From positions 792,501 through 856,500 of the forward strand of contig JAIWZP010000001.1 in the NCBI GenBank assembly GCA_025201375.1: 64,000 nucleotides of DNA. The letters run 5' to 3'. Below are positions 38,998 to 48,644 of the stretch, in pieces. The notes beneath the pieces were generated by a model. The model made no database searches and was not told the DNA's origin. It saw only the letters and a list, made by a program, of their open reading frames with translations. The stretch is from Gongronella butleri (lineage: Eukaryota; Mucoromycota; Mucoromycetes; Mucorales; Cunninghamellaceae). The stretch's first letter is position 1; each line of letters begins with the position of its first letter. The position numbers and the translations under genes were made by a program.

Positions 38998-40375
38998 GAT
39001 TATCAGTTGTTTTCGTCCATTTCCGGTGCTTTTGCCGTGTGTTGCGCGGTGTCATGCTTGCATGTGCTCCCATGGCCATTAGAGAAATAAAAAAAGAGGA
39101 CAAAGCCAGGCAACAGGACGCGCCAAGACACCAAAAAAAAAAAAAAAAATAGTGAACACCAGCGGCTTTTGTTCTTTTCCAGTGCTTTTTCAGTCTGTTG
39201 AGTGGTGTTGTGCTTGCATGTGCTCGCATGCGCGCATGGCTATGAAAGGAAAAAAAAAGAGAGAGAAAGAAGAGTAGCGTAGGAAAAGAACGCGGCTCCA
39301 GGGCGGCGTTTAAGCGGGATGACGAATTCATGCTTTATTGCGCAAAGTCCTTGGGTTTGTACGACGACGTCGGCAGTTCCCCTTGGTATTGTGCTGTGTC
39401 CTACCATTCACACCAAACAATTGGGAGTTGCTGGACTAAAAAAAAGAGCAGCGACCCCCGAGGTTTGCACAAAAAGTGAATCGAGACACTCATGCTCTCA
39501 TTTCTCGTGATGTCCATCCAATTGCTGCAATGAAACCACAACACTCACACAACAGCCATTTTTGGGATGCATGAATGATGCGCCGCACACGGACCTATCG
39601 AGGCCTTTTTTCTGCAATGGAACCACAACCCACGCTCAACGGCCATTTTTGAGATGCATGATGCGTGCACTGACCCATCGAGGGTTTTCTGGATAAAAAA
39701 AAAAAAAAAAAAAAAAAGGTTGGAGCGACTCCGCGCCGAGGTTTCCACAAAAAGTGAATTGAGCCACTCATGCTCTCGTTTCTCGTGATCTCCACCTGCA
39801 ATGGAGCCACCACACTCGCCCAACAGGCATTTTTGAGATGCATGATGCGCAGCACACGGATCTATCGAGGGTTTGTGGACTAAAAAAAAGCAGGAGCGAG
39901 CCCTGAGGATTGCGGAAAAAGTGAATTGAGACACTCAAGCTCTCATTTCTCGTTCCCGTGATGTCCATCTGCAATGGAAGCACAACATTCGCCCAACAGC
40001 CAACTTTGGAGCGCATTATACTCACACCGAGCTGTCATCATATCGAGACTTTTTTTTCTCCAATGGAACCACACACTTTGCCCGAAAGAAAAAAAGCTGC
40101 CCGGCATCCATTACCTAGTTTGATCAACCTCAATTTTTTTCGCGGACCGATGCGCAACAGCTTCCATGCATTCATTTTTTTCACCAGCCAAACGCTTCAT
40201 TTTTTTCCATGAAATCCGGGATTGCTCGTGAACTAAGAACATTTTTATTTTTTAAAACGCTCTACGGGCTACCGGCGTAAAAACACACCTCAGTGAAAAT
40301 ATTAGCCAAATCCCTTAAGTTTTACATTTTCATTTCTCGTACTTTCTGGCCGATTCTACTATTTAGAGAACAGGG
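38134..40375 (+). repeat. 2.2-kb tandem unit 2 of 2 (higher-order repeat)
   Basis: A near-identical copy of 35945-38133. It differs by scattered substitutions and longer A-runs (45 A at about 38951-38995, 17 A near 39133, 23 A near 39696). It ends with AGTGAAAATATTAGCCAAATCC and GATTCTACTATTTAGAGA, matching the unit 1 end. Confidence 0.85.
38815..39250 (+). repeat. Three ~150-bp subrepeats inside unit 2
   Basis: Same triplet as in unit 1: GTGTTGCGTGGTGTC, GTGTTGCGCGGTGTC and CTGTTGAGTGGTGTTG, each followed by a TGCTCGCATG or TGCTCCCATG block and an A-run. Confidence 0.75.
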
Positions 40376-41624
40376 AGATAAAGCATCTAATGGGGTGACT
40401 TGCAGTGCGCTAGCTTGGGTTTTGACTTTTTGCATCGATCATTTCACAAGGCTGCAGCCCACGCACGCAACGCACAAGTATGATATTATGTGCAAAATAA
40501 AAAATAAAAATAAAAATTCCACGCGATCCACCACCTTAATTTGGAAGTGTCAAACCTTAAATTTTTTGCAAAAAAATCTTGCCCAAAGTTAGCAATTTTC
40601 TCGGTCGATCGCCGTTCATGCGTCACTCTTTGGACTTTTTTCTTACGTTGGGGCAACTTGCCATTTTGTCAGCCGACAGCAAATTGTCGGAGTTACCGGT
40701 TTGGGATGCATTGATCACTCGGAGTTCGAAATTTCGCAAATTTGGCATTTATGAGATTGAAATGTGTGACCCCTGAGTGACCCCTGAATTTTTCAAAAGT
40801 GGTCGTAGTGCTTTGGGGTTTTAAGCATTTTGTTGCAAAATTTGCGCTGAATGCGATGCAGCTATTTTTGAGCGGATTCGACCATGCAGATGACGAGATG
40901 AATGCAAAATAGCACAAATAGGAGGGTTTTGGCACTTTTGGGATCAAAAAAAATCGGGCGGACTCGCCGCAGGTACTGACCGGTGGTTCGTGCCGTGACG
41001 CGAGTTTCACTTGCGGGCAGGTAGACTGTAAAAAAATTCTGGAGGCACAGCAGGCCGGTAAAGTTTGAGAAACACGCTTTTTCGTGTTTAAAAAGTAAAT
41101 GTTGAGTGCATCATTTTGTGCAGTGTAGCAGCTACCGTATGCAACATCATGCTTCATGCACTTACTGTATGCACTGTACAGTACTGTAGGTACTGTAAAT
41201 GATACTGTAGCAGCGCATGTCATCCATTGATTGCTGAAAGACTGATTACATATGAACATACTGTATCATATAGCCTTTTTTCAAACAGACACAACAAACG
41301 TTACACGCGTACACGGTTTACACTTGCAGCTGCTCGGACCGAGGAACAACATTGACAGCAAACGATTTTTTGGAGATGACACAATAACATCATCCCGTTT
41401 ACAACAGGGATCCCGACGTCGCTAGAACACTTCCTTTCTGAGATACCGGCGGATGATACAGTAAAGCCATGATGCAGCTTTTATGTGCACTGGTGTGAAT
41501 TAACGTGTAGCAGGCTCGCAGCAAATAAAAACAACGTCGTGATGCGAAAAAACAAAATATTTTATTCAAATTCTGTTCAATTTTTAAACTGAGAGTCCGG
41601 GAGCCTAAAATATCCATCACATAT
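40376..41624. other. gene-free region with repeat remnants and TACTGTA cluster
   Basis: 40690-41060 carries words seen in copy A near 9375-9425 (TTTTGAGCGG, CAGATG(A/G)CGAGATGAATG). 41150-41270 is dense in TACTGTA / CTGTACAGTACTGTA words. TTTATT at 41561-41566 is a candidate poly(A) signal for the minus-strand gene beginning at 43985. No gene is seen. Confidence 0.4.
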
Positions 41625-43985
41625 TCAGTTGTCCTCTTCATAATCATCATCTTGGTCGTGGTCACCATCACCATCGTCGTTTTCATCATCGACATCGTCA
41701 TCGTCTTTTTCTTCTTGTTGTTGGGCGAGCGGCGCGGCTGCTTGCATGGTGGGCATCGGGTAGCCAAAAGGAACTTGCATTGGTACCATGGCAGATGATG
41801 CATGCATGGCCATGGTCTGTTTCTTGCTGCGCAGCGTATTGAGGGCCGACAAGACCGTTTGTGATAACGCCTGGATCTCGGGTATCGCGCTCGTGTCGTA
41901 CCAGCAGCCTTGAGTCTGGTGCATCTGCATGATCTCTTGCTGTAGCTCAACATAGGTGCCAAAGAGACTAAATAAATGAAAAGAAAAAATCAGACCATCC
42001 CGTCAATAACCCTAAAAAGAAAAAAAAAAAAGAGAGAGAGAGAAGGCCTTACGAGTTGATGCCATTGACAAAGTCGGGCGACGCGCCCGGGAATGGATAA
42101 ATGGCGGGGTAAGCTGCCATCATTGGCATGCTTGCCTGCTGATAAGGCGGCATTGACCCCGCAACTGGCGCCACTGGCATGGTTGGCGTGGCTGGTGTGG
42201 CAAGGCGCGCCGAGTACGAGCTGTCGGGCTTTTGCTTGTGCATGGTGATCGGTGTCGGTGACGGCTTTGGAGGCGGTGTGGAGCCCGGGCACGGCGTGCT
42301 GAATGAATGTGGCGTATCTTTGCACTTTTGGCATCGGGTTGTCGGCCTTTTATTTTTGCTATACTTGAGTTCCGTCGACGCGGCATACAGGCGCGAGCGT
42401 GGCAATTCCAGCTTCTTCACGCGATGGACGAGATGCATGTGCTGGCACGGCGACAAGAACCGGTTGAAATCGTCACATGTGCACGAGAACATCGTGTTAT
42501 AGTCGTTTTCGTTTAGCTCAATCGTGAACGAATCATTCTCATTCTCGTCCTTGAAGGGTTGTACTACGAACGTGGTGTCTGTCGAGCGGGAGATCATTTT
42601 TTTGGCGACAGCATCTAAAAAAAAAAGGGGGGGACCAGAAGATGGAAATTAATAAGCGGATCATGTATCGCCTTTTTTTTTTTTTTTTTTTTTTTTTTGC
42701 TATTTTTTCTCACCAGAAACCGCAAGGGCACGCGTTCTCATGAATTTGCGCAGGGCATAGTGGTACACGTCGTAGGAGATGCGCAAGGATTTGGGCCACG
42801 TGCGTCCACTAAAAGCCATTTGCTCGTTGAACAATTTGGCCTCGGCGTCGACCACTTCCTTGATATCTTTCCACGACATGCGTGCCTCGACGAGCTGGTG
42901 GGTCAAGTGGCGCAGACCCCGGTTCAGCGGACCAGTGTCCATGTCCTCAAAAGTGCCGGGTTTATGCCCAGTGTGCTCAAAGTGGTACACGACGTGCGCA
43001 TTGTTGGGGTCCGCTGCCGCGCAGTGGATCATGATTCTTGCCTTGCACCCACATGGAATTGTCTTGTGCTTGCGCCGCTTGATGTCGCGCTCATCCTTGA
43101 CCGGTGGCGGCGGCGCCTTGCGCTTGGCAGCCCTCATCGGCATTTTCTTTGTCGTCCTCGTAGTCATTGATGGTGACGTGCTCATTGATGGTGACGTGCT
43201 CACTGCTGGTAACACGCTCACTGCCGGTGACGCGCTCTTTGACGGTGATGCGCTCTTTGACGATGACGCGCTCTTTGACGAAGTCGCCACGTCGCCGCCC
43301 TTGGGGGCAGATGACGATGCTGTCGCGTCCAATTCAACCGGAAAGTCCACAAGCATCGCTGGCTGATAATCGTCGGGCATGTCACCCTTAACCTCGGCCA
43401 ATTCCACTATTTTGTCGTCAACCTTGTCCTCCTGGACGTCGAGTTCTTCCTGCCTGGCATATCCACCGGGCACACCACCAGATCGATGACAAATCAGATG
43501 CTAAAACAAGTACAAAATAAAGCAAGAGGGCAGGAAGCCAGTGAGTGTCACCTGGTTTTTTTTTTTTTTTTTTGCTGTTTTTTTTTTTTTACCATGACAA
43601 ATGTGCGCGAGGGCGGTCGTCCAGGGGGCCGCGTAGCGGTGAATAGCGTGCTTGCCGCGTCGCCGTTCTTTTGCTGTTTTTTCAGGGCGCTGTCGGGCTT
43701 TGGGTTATCGTGTTCACCAAAAAAACGGATAAAGTCAATATTTCGGCGAGCCACCAACCCGCCACTACGGTTGTAAAACGTGCAGCCGTACTGAATCTCC
43801 TGCAGCGCAATCCACTCTTCAATTTCGCGACGCGGCATGGTGAATTTCGCGGGCGACTTGTCCGCAAAGCGCGGATTCTCATTCGACGCGATACTGCGTA
43901 GCACCGCGAGCGAACGGCTTAGGATCGCTGTGTTCTTGTCGTTTTGTACCCTAGGCGCGGCCGTGATATCGTTGTCGTTTGCCAT
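41625..43985 (-). CDS. FAR1-like / SWIM zinc-finger protein derived from a MULE-type transposase
   Basis: Four exons (43985..43593, 43500..42714, 42614..42053, 41967..41625) give 694 aa in consistent phase. An N-terminal FAR1/WRKY-GCM1-like zinc module (about 66-290) has YGCTFYNRSGGLVARR, HLICHRSGG, then after a Ser-rich insert IPCGCKARIMIHC and VVYHFEHTGHKPG. A SWIM zinc finger follows: Cys438, Cys440, Cys450, His452 (FSCTCDDF...SPCQHMH). The tail is Pro/Met/Ala-rich and ends in an Asp/Glu-rich run. In Mutator-like transposases a DDE catalytic domain lies between these modules. Here only about 150 residues separate the CGC...HTGHKPG part from SWIM and no DDE core is visible, so the protein cannot transpose by itself. 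The insert is coded by 18-30 bp tandem repeats at about 43163-43290. Confidence 0.85.
43160..43290 (-). repeat. In-frame coding tandem repeat in the SWIM gene
   Basis: About seven copies of an 18-30 bp element (GACG(G/A)TG(A/C)CGCGCTC(T/A)-like) coding repeated Ser/Ala/Pro/Lys words such as SKSAS and STSPSM. Lengths are multiples of three, so the frame is kept. Confidence 0.75.
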
Positions 43986-44156
43986 AAACAAGAAAAAAAA
44001 ATAGACAAAAACAAAAGCGAAGGCAAAAAAGGGGGGGGTTTGCTTGGGTTTGCCGATGAGACGCCCTTGCCACACTGACGGAGTGTGAAACAAGCGTGCA
44101 CAAAAAACGCCCGCGACTCTTTTTGAGACTCCCAATACGCTATCGTGGAGATTTCC
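43986..44156. promoter_or_regulatory. SWIM gene upstream flank
   Basis: Short A- and G-rich leader upstream of the minus-strand ATG, then the start of a direct repeat. Confidence 0.35.
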
Positions 44157-44498
44157 TTTGCAATAAAAATCCATGAACCACTCTAAGAATGAGTAAAATC
44201 GAGTCTTTTTTGGACCCTATTAGTTTCTGACTCTTTTTGCATGCTTTTCGGGCAAATGGTGACGGACGAGGGGGCAATCGTTCACGAAATGGATGAAACA
44301 AAGGCAACGGAAACAACGTGCCAATCCATTGGGATTAAAAATGACGCGTCATTTCTCAATCACAATAGTTGAAGCTTCTATTTTATAACGCAAAAAAAGT
44401 GCCAAAGTTTCTGCCCTTGAGGAAAGCAAATTCAGGGCACAGGCTGAGAAATGCCAAGGGTCGACGTGCGCCTGACGCGATAATATGATGGTTTGATG
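44157..44498 (+). repeat. 0.33-kb direct repeat, left copy
   Basis: The block GAAAGCAAATTCAGGGC(A/G)CAGGCTGAGAAATGCCAAGGGT and the block AATGACGCGTCATTTCTCAAT recur in order at 45595-45920. Overall similarity is high over about 330 bp and the copies are in direct orientation. Confidence 0.8.
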
Positions 44499-44823
44499 AC
44501 GGTCGCGCAGCTTGAAATGATAGGTGACGCCCTGATCAACAAGCAAACCACGCTCCACACGCTTTTAAAGATTGAGGATCATGCCGAGCGCCTGAAACAG
44601 CAGCAGGCAGACATGTCGCCGTCGTCATCCACAACAACCTCCACAACCAACAACGGCCGCATCCATGTCCAGGGAAAATGCCGCCGACAACGCCGCACAA
44701 CACGCATTCTACGACAATGATGACATTGACATTGACATTGACACGCGATCCATTGAGGACGGTTTTTTCGCCATTGACATGCCAATCTCCGATGGAAACT
44801 CTGCACGCGACACGCTTGTTTGA
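44496..44823 (+). pseudogene. Possible gene fragment in two frames
   Basis: An ATG at 44496 opens 74 codons with an amphipathic start (QLEMIGDALINKQ, KIEDHAERLKQQQAD) and a Ser/Thr run. A second frame from 44667 gives a plausible acidic C-terminus (HAFYDNDDIDIDIDT, ending RDTLV and TGA at 44821-44823). Reading across both frames would make one short protein, which suggests a frameshifted fragment. Composition looks coding-like, but I recognise no family. Confidence 0.25.
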
Positions 44824-44925
44824 ATTGCTTTTTTTTTTTTTTTTTTTACGAAGACTCTTATGCAGCAACACCGCTGTTTTATTATAAAAAATTCGCCGCC
44901 ATGGCACGTTTTTTATTACGCGCGA

Positions 44926-45321
44926 CTAGTTGATGATGGCGGTCGCTTTGAAGGTTTGGACGGCCAGAGGACAAATTACACTGCTGGTGGGAATCTTGCA
45001 GGATAAGGTGGACTGAACAATGGCCGTGCCGGGCGCTGTGGCTTCAAAGACAGCCCAGACGCTGCCATCTTCTTCCATTGTATTCTCCCTTTGTGTCAAC
45101 GACAACGGATCAGTCCTAGCCTGGTCCACAACCACATGGGACCAAATCATGTCCAGATTCGCCGCCTGGTTAATTCGAGGTATCAAATCGACCACCAGCT
45201 CGTCGCCAACAGACAACGGCGCTATGCCGTTATTGTCCTCGTTAGTCCACTTGATTCGCTTGGCGCTGCATACAGACATAGCAATCAAGACGAAAAGGAA
45301 ACAAAATTGAGCCAATTGCAT
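44926..45321 (-). CDS. Small secreted protein, unknown function
   Basis: A single-exon gene of 131 aa. It starts with a clear signal peptide (FCFLFVLIAMSVCSA, cleavage after about residue 19). The mature part of about 110 residues is beta-rich: GDELVVDLIP, a central Trp-containing strand, GSVWAVFEATAPGTAIVQS, and two Cys residues (SCKIP, VICPL) that could pair. The G-D-E-L-V-V and F-x-A-x-x-P-G-T-A pattern loosely recalls chagasin-type (I42) protease inhibitors, but the NPTTG and RPW loops of that family are missing, so this is only a fold guess. No TM or GPI tail is seen. A TTTATT at 44878-44883 is a minus-strand poly(A) signal. The gene lies between two direct repeats. Confidence 0.7.
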   Translation of the reverse strand: MQLAQFCFLFVLIAMSVCSAKRIKWTNEDNNGIAPLSVGDELVVDLIPRINQAANLDMIWSHVVVDQARTDPLSLTQRENTMEEDGSVWAVFEATAPGTAIVQSTLSCKIPTSSVICPLAVQTFKATAIIN

Positions 45322-45423
45322 TGTGTTTCTTCAGCAAGAAAAAAAAGAAGAAGAAGGTCGCGATAGCGAAGAGGAGCGCGAGGTCACTACAGCTTGTTAT
45401 ACTTATTTCCTCGCATTTACGCC

Positions 45424-45500
45424 TCTCTCTCCCTGCTTTATGATTCTCTCTCCCTGTTTTATGATTCTCTCTCCCTGTTTTATGATTCTCTCTCCCTGTT
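45424..45500 (+). repeat. 23-bp tandem repeat (TCTCTCTCCCTG-TTTTATGAT)
   Basis: Just over three near-perfect units of CTCTCTCCCTGTTTTATGATT, followed by a 22-base T-run. It sits in the upstream region of the minus-strand secreted-protein gene. Confidence 0.85.
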
Positions 45501-45594
45501 TTTTTTTTTTTTTTTTTTTTGCTTCTCTCCTCCTATCCGTGCACGAGAGAGAGAAAAAACAACTTGGCCTCGGAATCGATTGGATGCCTTCTTT

Positions 45595-45920
45595 CTTGCA
45601 ATAAAAAAATCAATGAAACACGGTAAAAGTGAGCAATAACTATATTTTTTTTTTGGCCCATGTTAGTCTCTGGCACTTTTTACATACTTTGCGGGCAAGT
45701 GATGACGGGCGCGAGGGCAATCCGTCGGGAAATGGATGAATGGTATCAAACTGTATAGCCATAGGGATCGAAAATGACGCGTCATTTCTCAATATCAATA
45801 GCAGAAGCTTCTTTTTATAACGCAAAAAATGTTTCTGCCCTTGAGGAAAGCAAATTCAGGGCGCAGGCTGAGAAATGCCAAGGGTTGGCGCGCGCTTTGA
45901 CGCGATCATTTAATATTTTG
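45595..45920 (+). repeat. 0.33-kb direct repeat, right copy
   Basis: Matches 44157-44498 in order, from GCAATAAAAA through AATGACGCGTCATTTCTCAAT, AAGCTTCT-TTTATAACGC and the CAGGCTGAGAAATGCCAAGG block to GACGCGAT. It lies about 240 bp upstream of the TAP42 start. Confidence 0.8.
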
Positions 45921-46162
45921 ACAATATATTGCTTTCTATCCACTCGATTATTCTGAAATTTTGGTGTTTTACCTGTCCTTCGAAAATTATGGCGCGTGAT
46001 CGCTCGCTTGGGAAACACATCGAAAAAGCGTGATCAACACTCGACAGCAAAAGACGTTCGGAGCTGGAATCAAGGGCACTGCGGATGACCAAAGGGGTGT
46101 TGGGCGCCCACACGAGTTCCTTGCTCTTTTTTCCTTTTTTCACTCATCTTTTTGATCGCGCG

Positions 46163-47472
46163 ATGGATACGTCACTGTCTTTGGGCGAATTGTTTGCCAA
46201 GGGCCAGAGCTTGGTGGCATTTTTGGAGGACACAACGTTGCCTAGCACGGATTTCGAGTATCAAGCCAAAGTGCAGGAAGCAACACATGCGCTGGAGCAA
46301 GCGCTGCACCTTATCGATCGATCGGGCATGTTCAGCAGCAACGAGCTCATTGACGATGTTGCGCCGTCGGATCTCAAGTTTCTGCTGACGTCGAGCTTTT
46401 TGGGCAATGTTATGCTTAAATCGACCAATGGCAAAATCAGCCGCGCCGACGTGCTTGACACGTCCAAGGTAGAAAATGGGGCCAATTGGCTTTCTGTTGT
46501 GTAGACGCGCGTATTTCTCAAAACTCGTGTTTTTTTTGTAGAAATATTACACACAATTCCTTTCAACGTGTCAGGACCACCAATTGATGAGCAAGGCGGA
46601 TTTGCAATACTATGAGCAGCAAGCAAGCACGGTGCGGCGGTCGGCTGCGGAACAGCGCGAGGGCAAGATTGCGCGGTACAAGCGTGAAAAGGCCCTCAAG
46701 GAGACGATGCAGCAGCTGCGGCAGCAATTGGACGAAGCACAGGCAGGCGAAAAGCACAAAAACAAGACCCTCGACGACGACTTGGAGCGCGAGTGGGTGC
46801 TTGCCATGATTGACATGGAGATCCTGCGCGCGCTCGAACAATTGCACGGAATTGATCAAGAAATTGTCATGGTCAAGGAGATGGAACGCATGCAATTGGA
46901 CCGCGATCGCCAGCAAGGCGTCTCCGCCGCATCATCCTCATCGAAAAAGAGCACAGACTATGACCCGGATCGCCTCGACACCCTGCCTTGGTCGCAACGC
47001 CGCGGCGGCCCGCTCTTGTCAAAGGAAGGCCGTCCATTGCAGCCCTTTGTCATCACAAATAAGCGCCAGCAAATCAAAGACCAAGTCTTCCGCCCCGGCC
47101 ACAACCTGCCCACAATGACTATTGATGAATACCTCGAGCAGGAGCGCGAGCGCGGCGGTATCATTGAGGGAGGGTAAGCGGAGAAGAAAAAGAAAAAAAA
47201 TACGACAAAAGACACTTTTCTCATCTTTTTTTTTTTTAAAAAAAAAAGTGGCGAGCCGCCAGAGAAAAAAGAAATTGAAGACAATGACTATGAAGCGCTG
47301 GATGCAGAGACAATGAAGAAACGCGAATGGGACGAATTCACAGAGGCAAATCCTCGAGGATGGGGTAAGAATACGCGAAAAAGGGTTCATTGGTTGGCTA
47401 CAGCAACTGACACGACTACAATGGCTGACATTCGTTCTCTTTTTGCTAGGCAATCGTGGAAACAAGGGATAG
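46163..47472 (+). CDS. TAP42: TAP42 / alpha4, regulator of PP2A-type phosphatases
   Basis: Exons 46163..46468, 46542..47173, 47249..47364 and 47450..47472 give 358 aa. Tap42 binds PP2A, Sit4 and PP6 catalytic subunits downstream of TORC1. The helical N-terminal half carries conserved blocks: LGELFAKGQ, YYTQFLSTC near the start of exon 2, and REGKIARYKREKALKE, which resembles the phosphatase-contact helix. The C-terminal half has the diagnostic TMTIDEYLEQERERG and a GGEPPEKKE-type tail. It ends EWDEFTEANPRGWGNRGNKG; the last 23-nt exon codes only NRGNKG plus the stop. Length matches yeast (366 aa). AATAAA is at 47548-47553. Confidence 0.95.
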
Positions 47473-47639
47473 CGGCTCAATGGACAAGATGTGAAGAGAA
47501 GCGCATATCGGATGGACTTTTTTTCAATGTACAGCACGTTCAATTTTAATAAATAGTACATATTTTGGCTCGCTGCCGCTTTTTTGACGCGCTGCCGCTT
47601 TTTTGGCTTGCTGCTGTTTTTTTTTGGGTTCGTTTACTA
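47473..47639. repeat. TAP42 3' flank with 22-25 bp minisatellite
   Basis: GGCTCGCTGCCGCTTTTTTGAC-like units occur three times at about 47566-47625 after AATAAA (47548-47553). Confidence 0.7.
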
Positions 47640-48350
47640 GTTTTGGCGTAAAATACTTTTAGGTGCTATTTTCAGCTCAAGGCCATCTTCTCAGCGAAAA
47701 TTGCGTGCATATTCGCGTAACTCACACAGCCAGAAATAGTATGGTTTGTTACGTGGACACTAGTGATCAATGAATAAAGTGATTTTTTGGCATTTTTGAC
47801 CCGGTTTCAAAATCATAGACATTTTTCAACGCCTGATGAAGCGCGTCAGATGTCGAGTTACACGCGCCTGTGTCTTATCCAATTCATATATCTTGAGAAT
47901 TTCTTGCTAGTGGATGCGTCTGCGCGGTTCTATGGATGCGTTTTTCCCGTGCAATTCGCCGTTGAAGCGTAATAATTTAAAAATCAGAGATTGCTTGTCA
48001 ACGAACAAGCAGGCTCGCTCTTGTTTTTTTGCATTTTCCATGGTTTCTCCGTTCGATTCATCTTGAGAGTGAGCTTAGTGGGATTATTATGATCCTTTTT
48101 CAGTTTGGTTTTGCCAGCTCGACACGTCTGGTTTTAGATTTGCACTAAGCATGCCCCCGATCATTTGTGTCAGCCGCAAGTTGAGCCCCATTCTGTGTTT
48201 CTAGTTTGCCACTTCACGTTGGGACGCGTTGCAGCGCTTAGCAGTGTTTCATTGATGGGCTATATATTTGCTTAATTTTGATTTTTTTCCGTAGGACGTG
48301 CCCAAATGACATTAAAATTGAACAGAATATGGTCGTGGCAGAAAAGCAAG
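47640..48350 (+). repeat. Dispersed repeat family, copy C
   Basis: Aligned landmarks with copy A are GGCGTAAAATAC...ATTTTCAGCTCAAGG (47645), TACGTGGACACTAG (about 47750), AAGTGATTTTTTGGCATTTTTGAC (about 47780), GCGCGTCAGATGTCGAGTTACACGCGCC (about 47842), GGATGCGTCTGCGCGGTTCTA (about 47912) and the CATGGTTTCTCCGTTCG-TTCATCTTGA block (about 48038). No conserved ORF. Confidence 0.65.
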
Positions 48351-48644
48351 AATATCTCTCGAGCCAAAAGTGCCTTGTTTCGAAAAATGCTGTTTTTTAG
48401 CGAGTTGATGTCAGTTTTTTTGTTTTGACGTGCAAAAGACCATTTTGCATACCGACTCGATCATTAGAAAAGTAACGCACAACAATAAAACACTGATTTA
48501 GGTGCTTGGGACATTTTGACCGGTACCTGCACCTGCATCAGCTGCTTCTTATGGGGAAAAACGAGTTTATACACGAAATTTTGTCAAAACAATTCTTTTT
48601 ACAAGCTACAGAATATAAAAAAAAATTGGGCGTGGCAAGCATTA
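48351..48644. other. intergenic, 3' flank of the membrane-protein gene
   Basis: Nothing recognisable; A/T-rich. It lies downstream of the minus-strand gene ending at 48645. Confidence 0.4.

Larger units (their letters stand above)
45322..46162. promoter_or_regulatory. intergenic between the secreted-protein gene and TAP42
   Basis: Contains a 23-bp tandem repeat (45424-45500), a T-run and the right copy of the 0.33-kb direct repeat (45595-45920). The last 40 bp before the TAP42 ATG are T-rich. Confidence 0.4.

Noticed and set aside
35819..40375. Many 60-180 codon ORFs in the 2.2-kb tandem units, some repeated in both units
   Set aside because: They are repeated because the DNA is repeated; frames shift between subrepeats and are held open by homopolymers.
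35945..40375. CRISPR-like array reading of the regularly spaced repeats
   Set aside because: Subrepeats are 150-170 bp and eukaryotic satellite-like; no short direct repeats with unique spacers and no cas genes.
44926..45321. Confident assignment as a chagasin-type cysteine-protease inhibitor
   Set aside because: NPTTG and RPW/F loop motifs are missing; only a loose beta-strand pattern fits.
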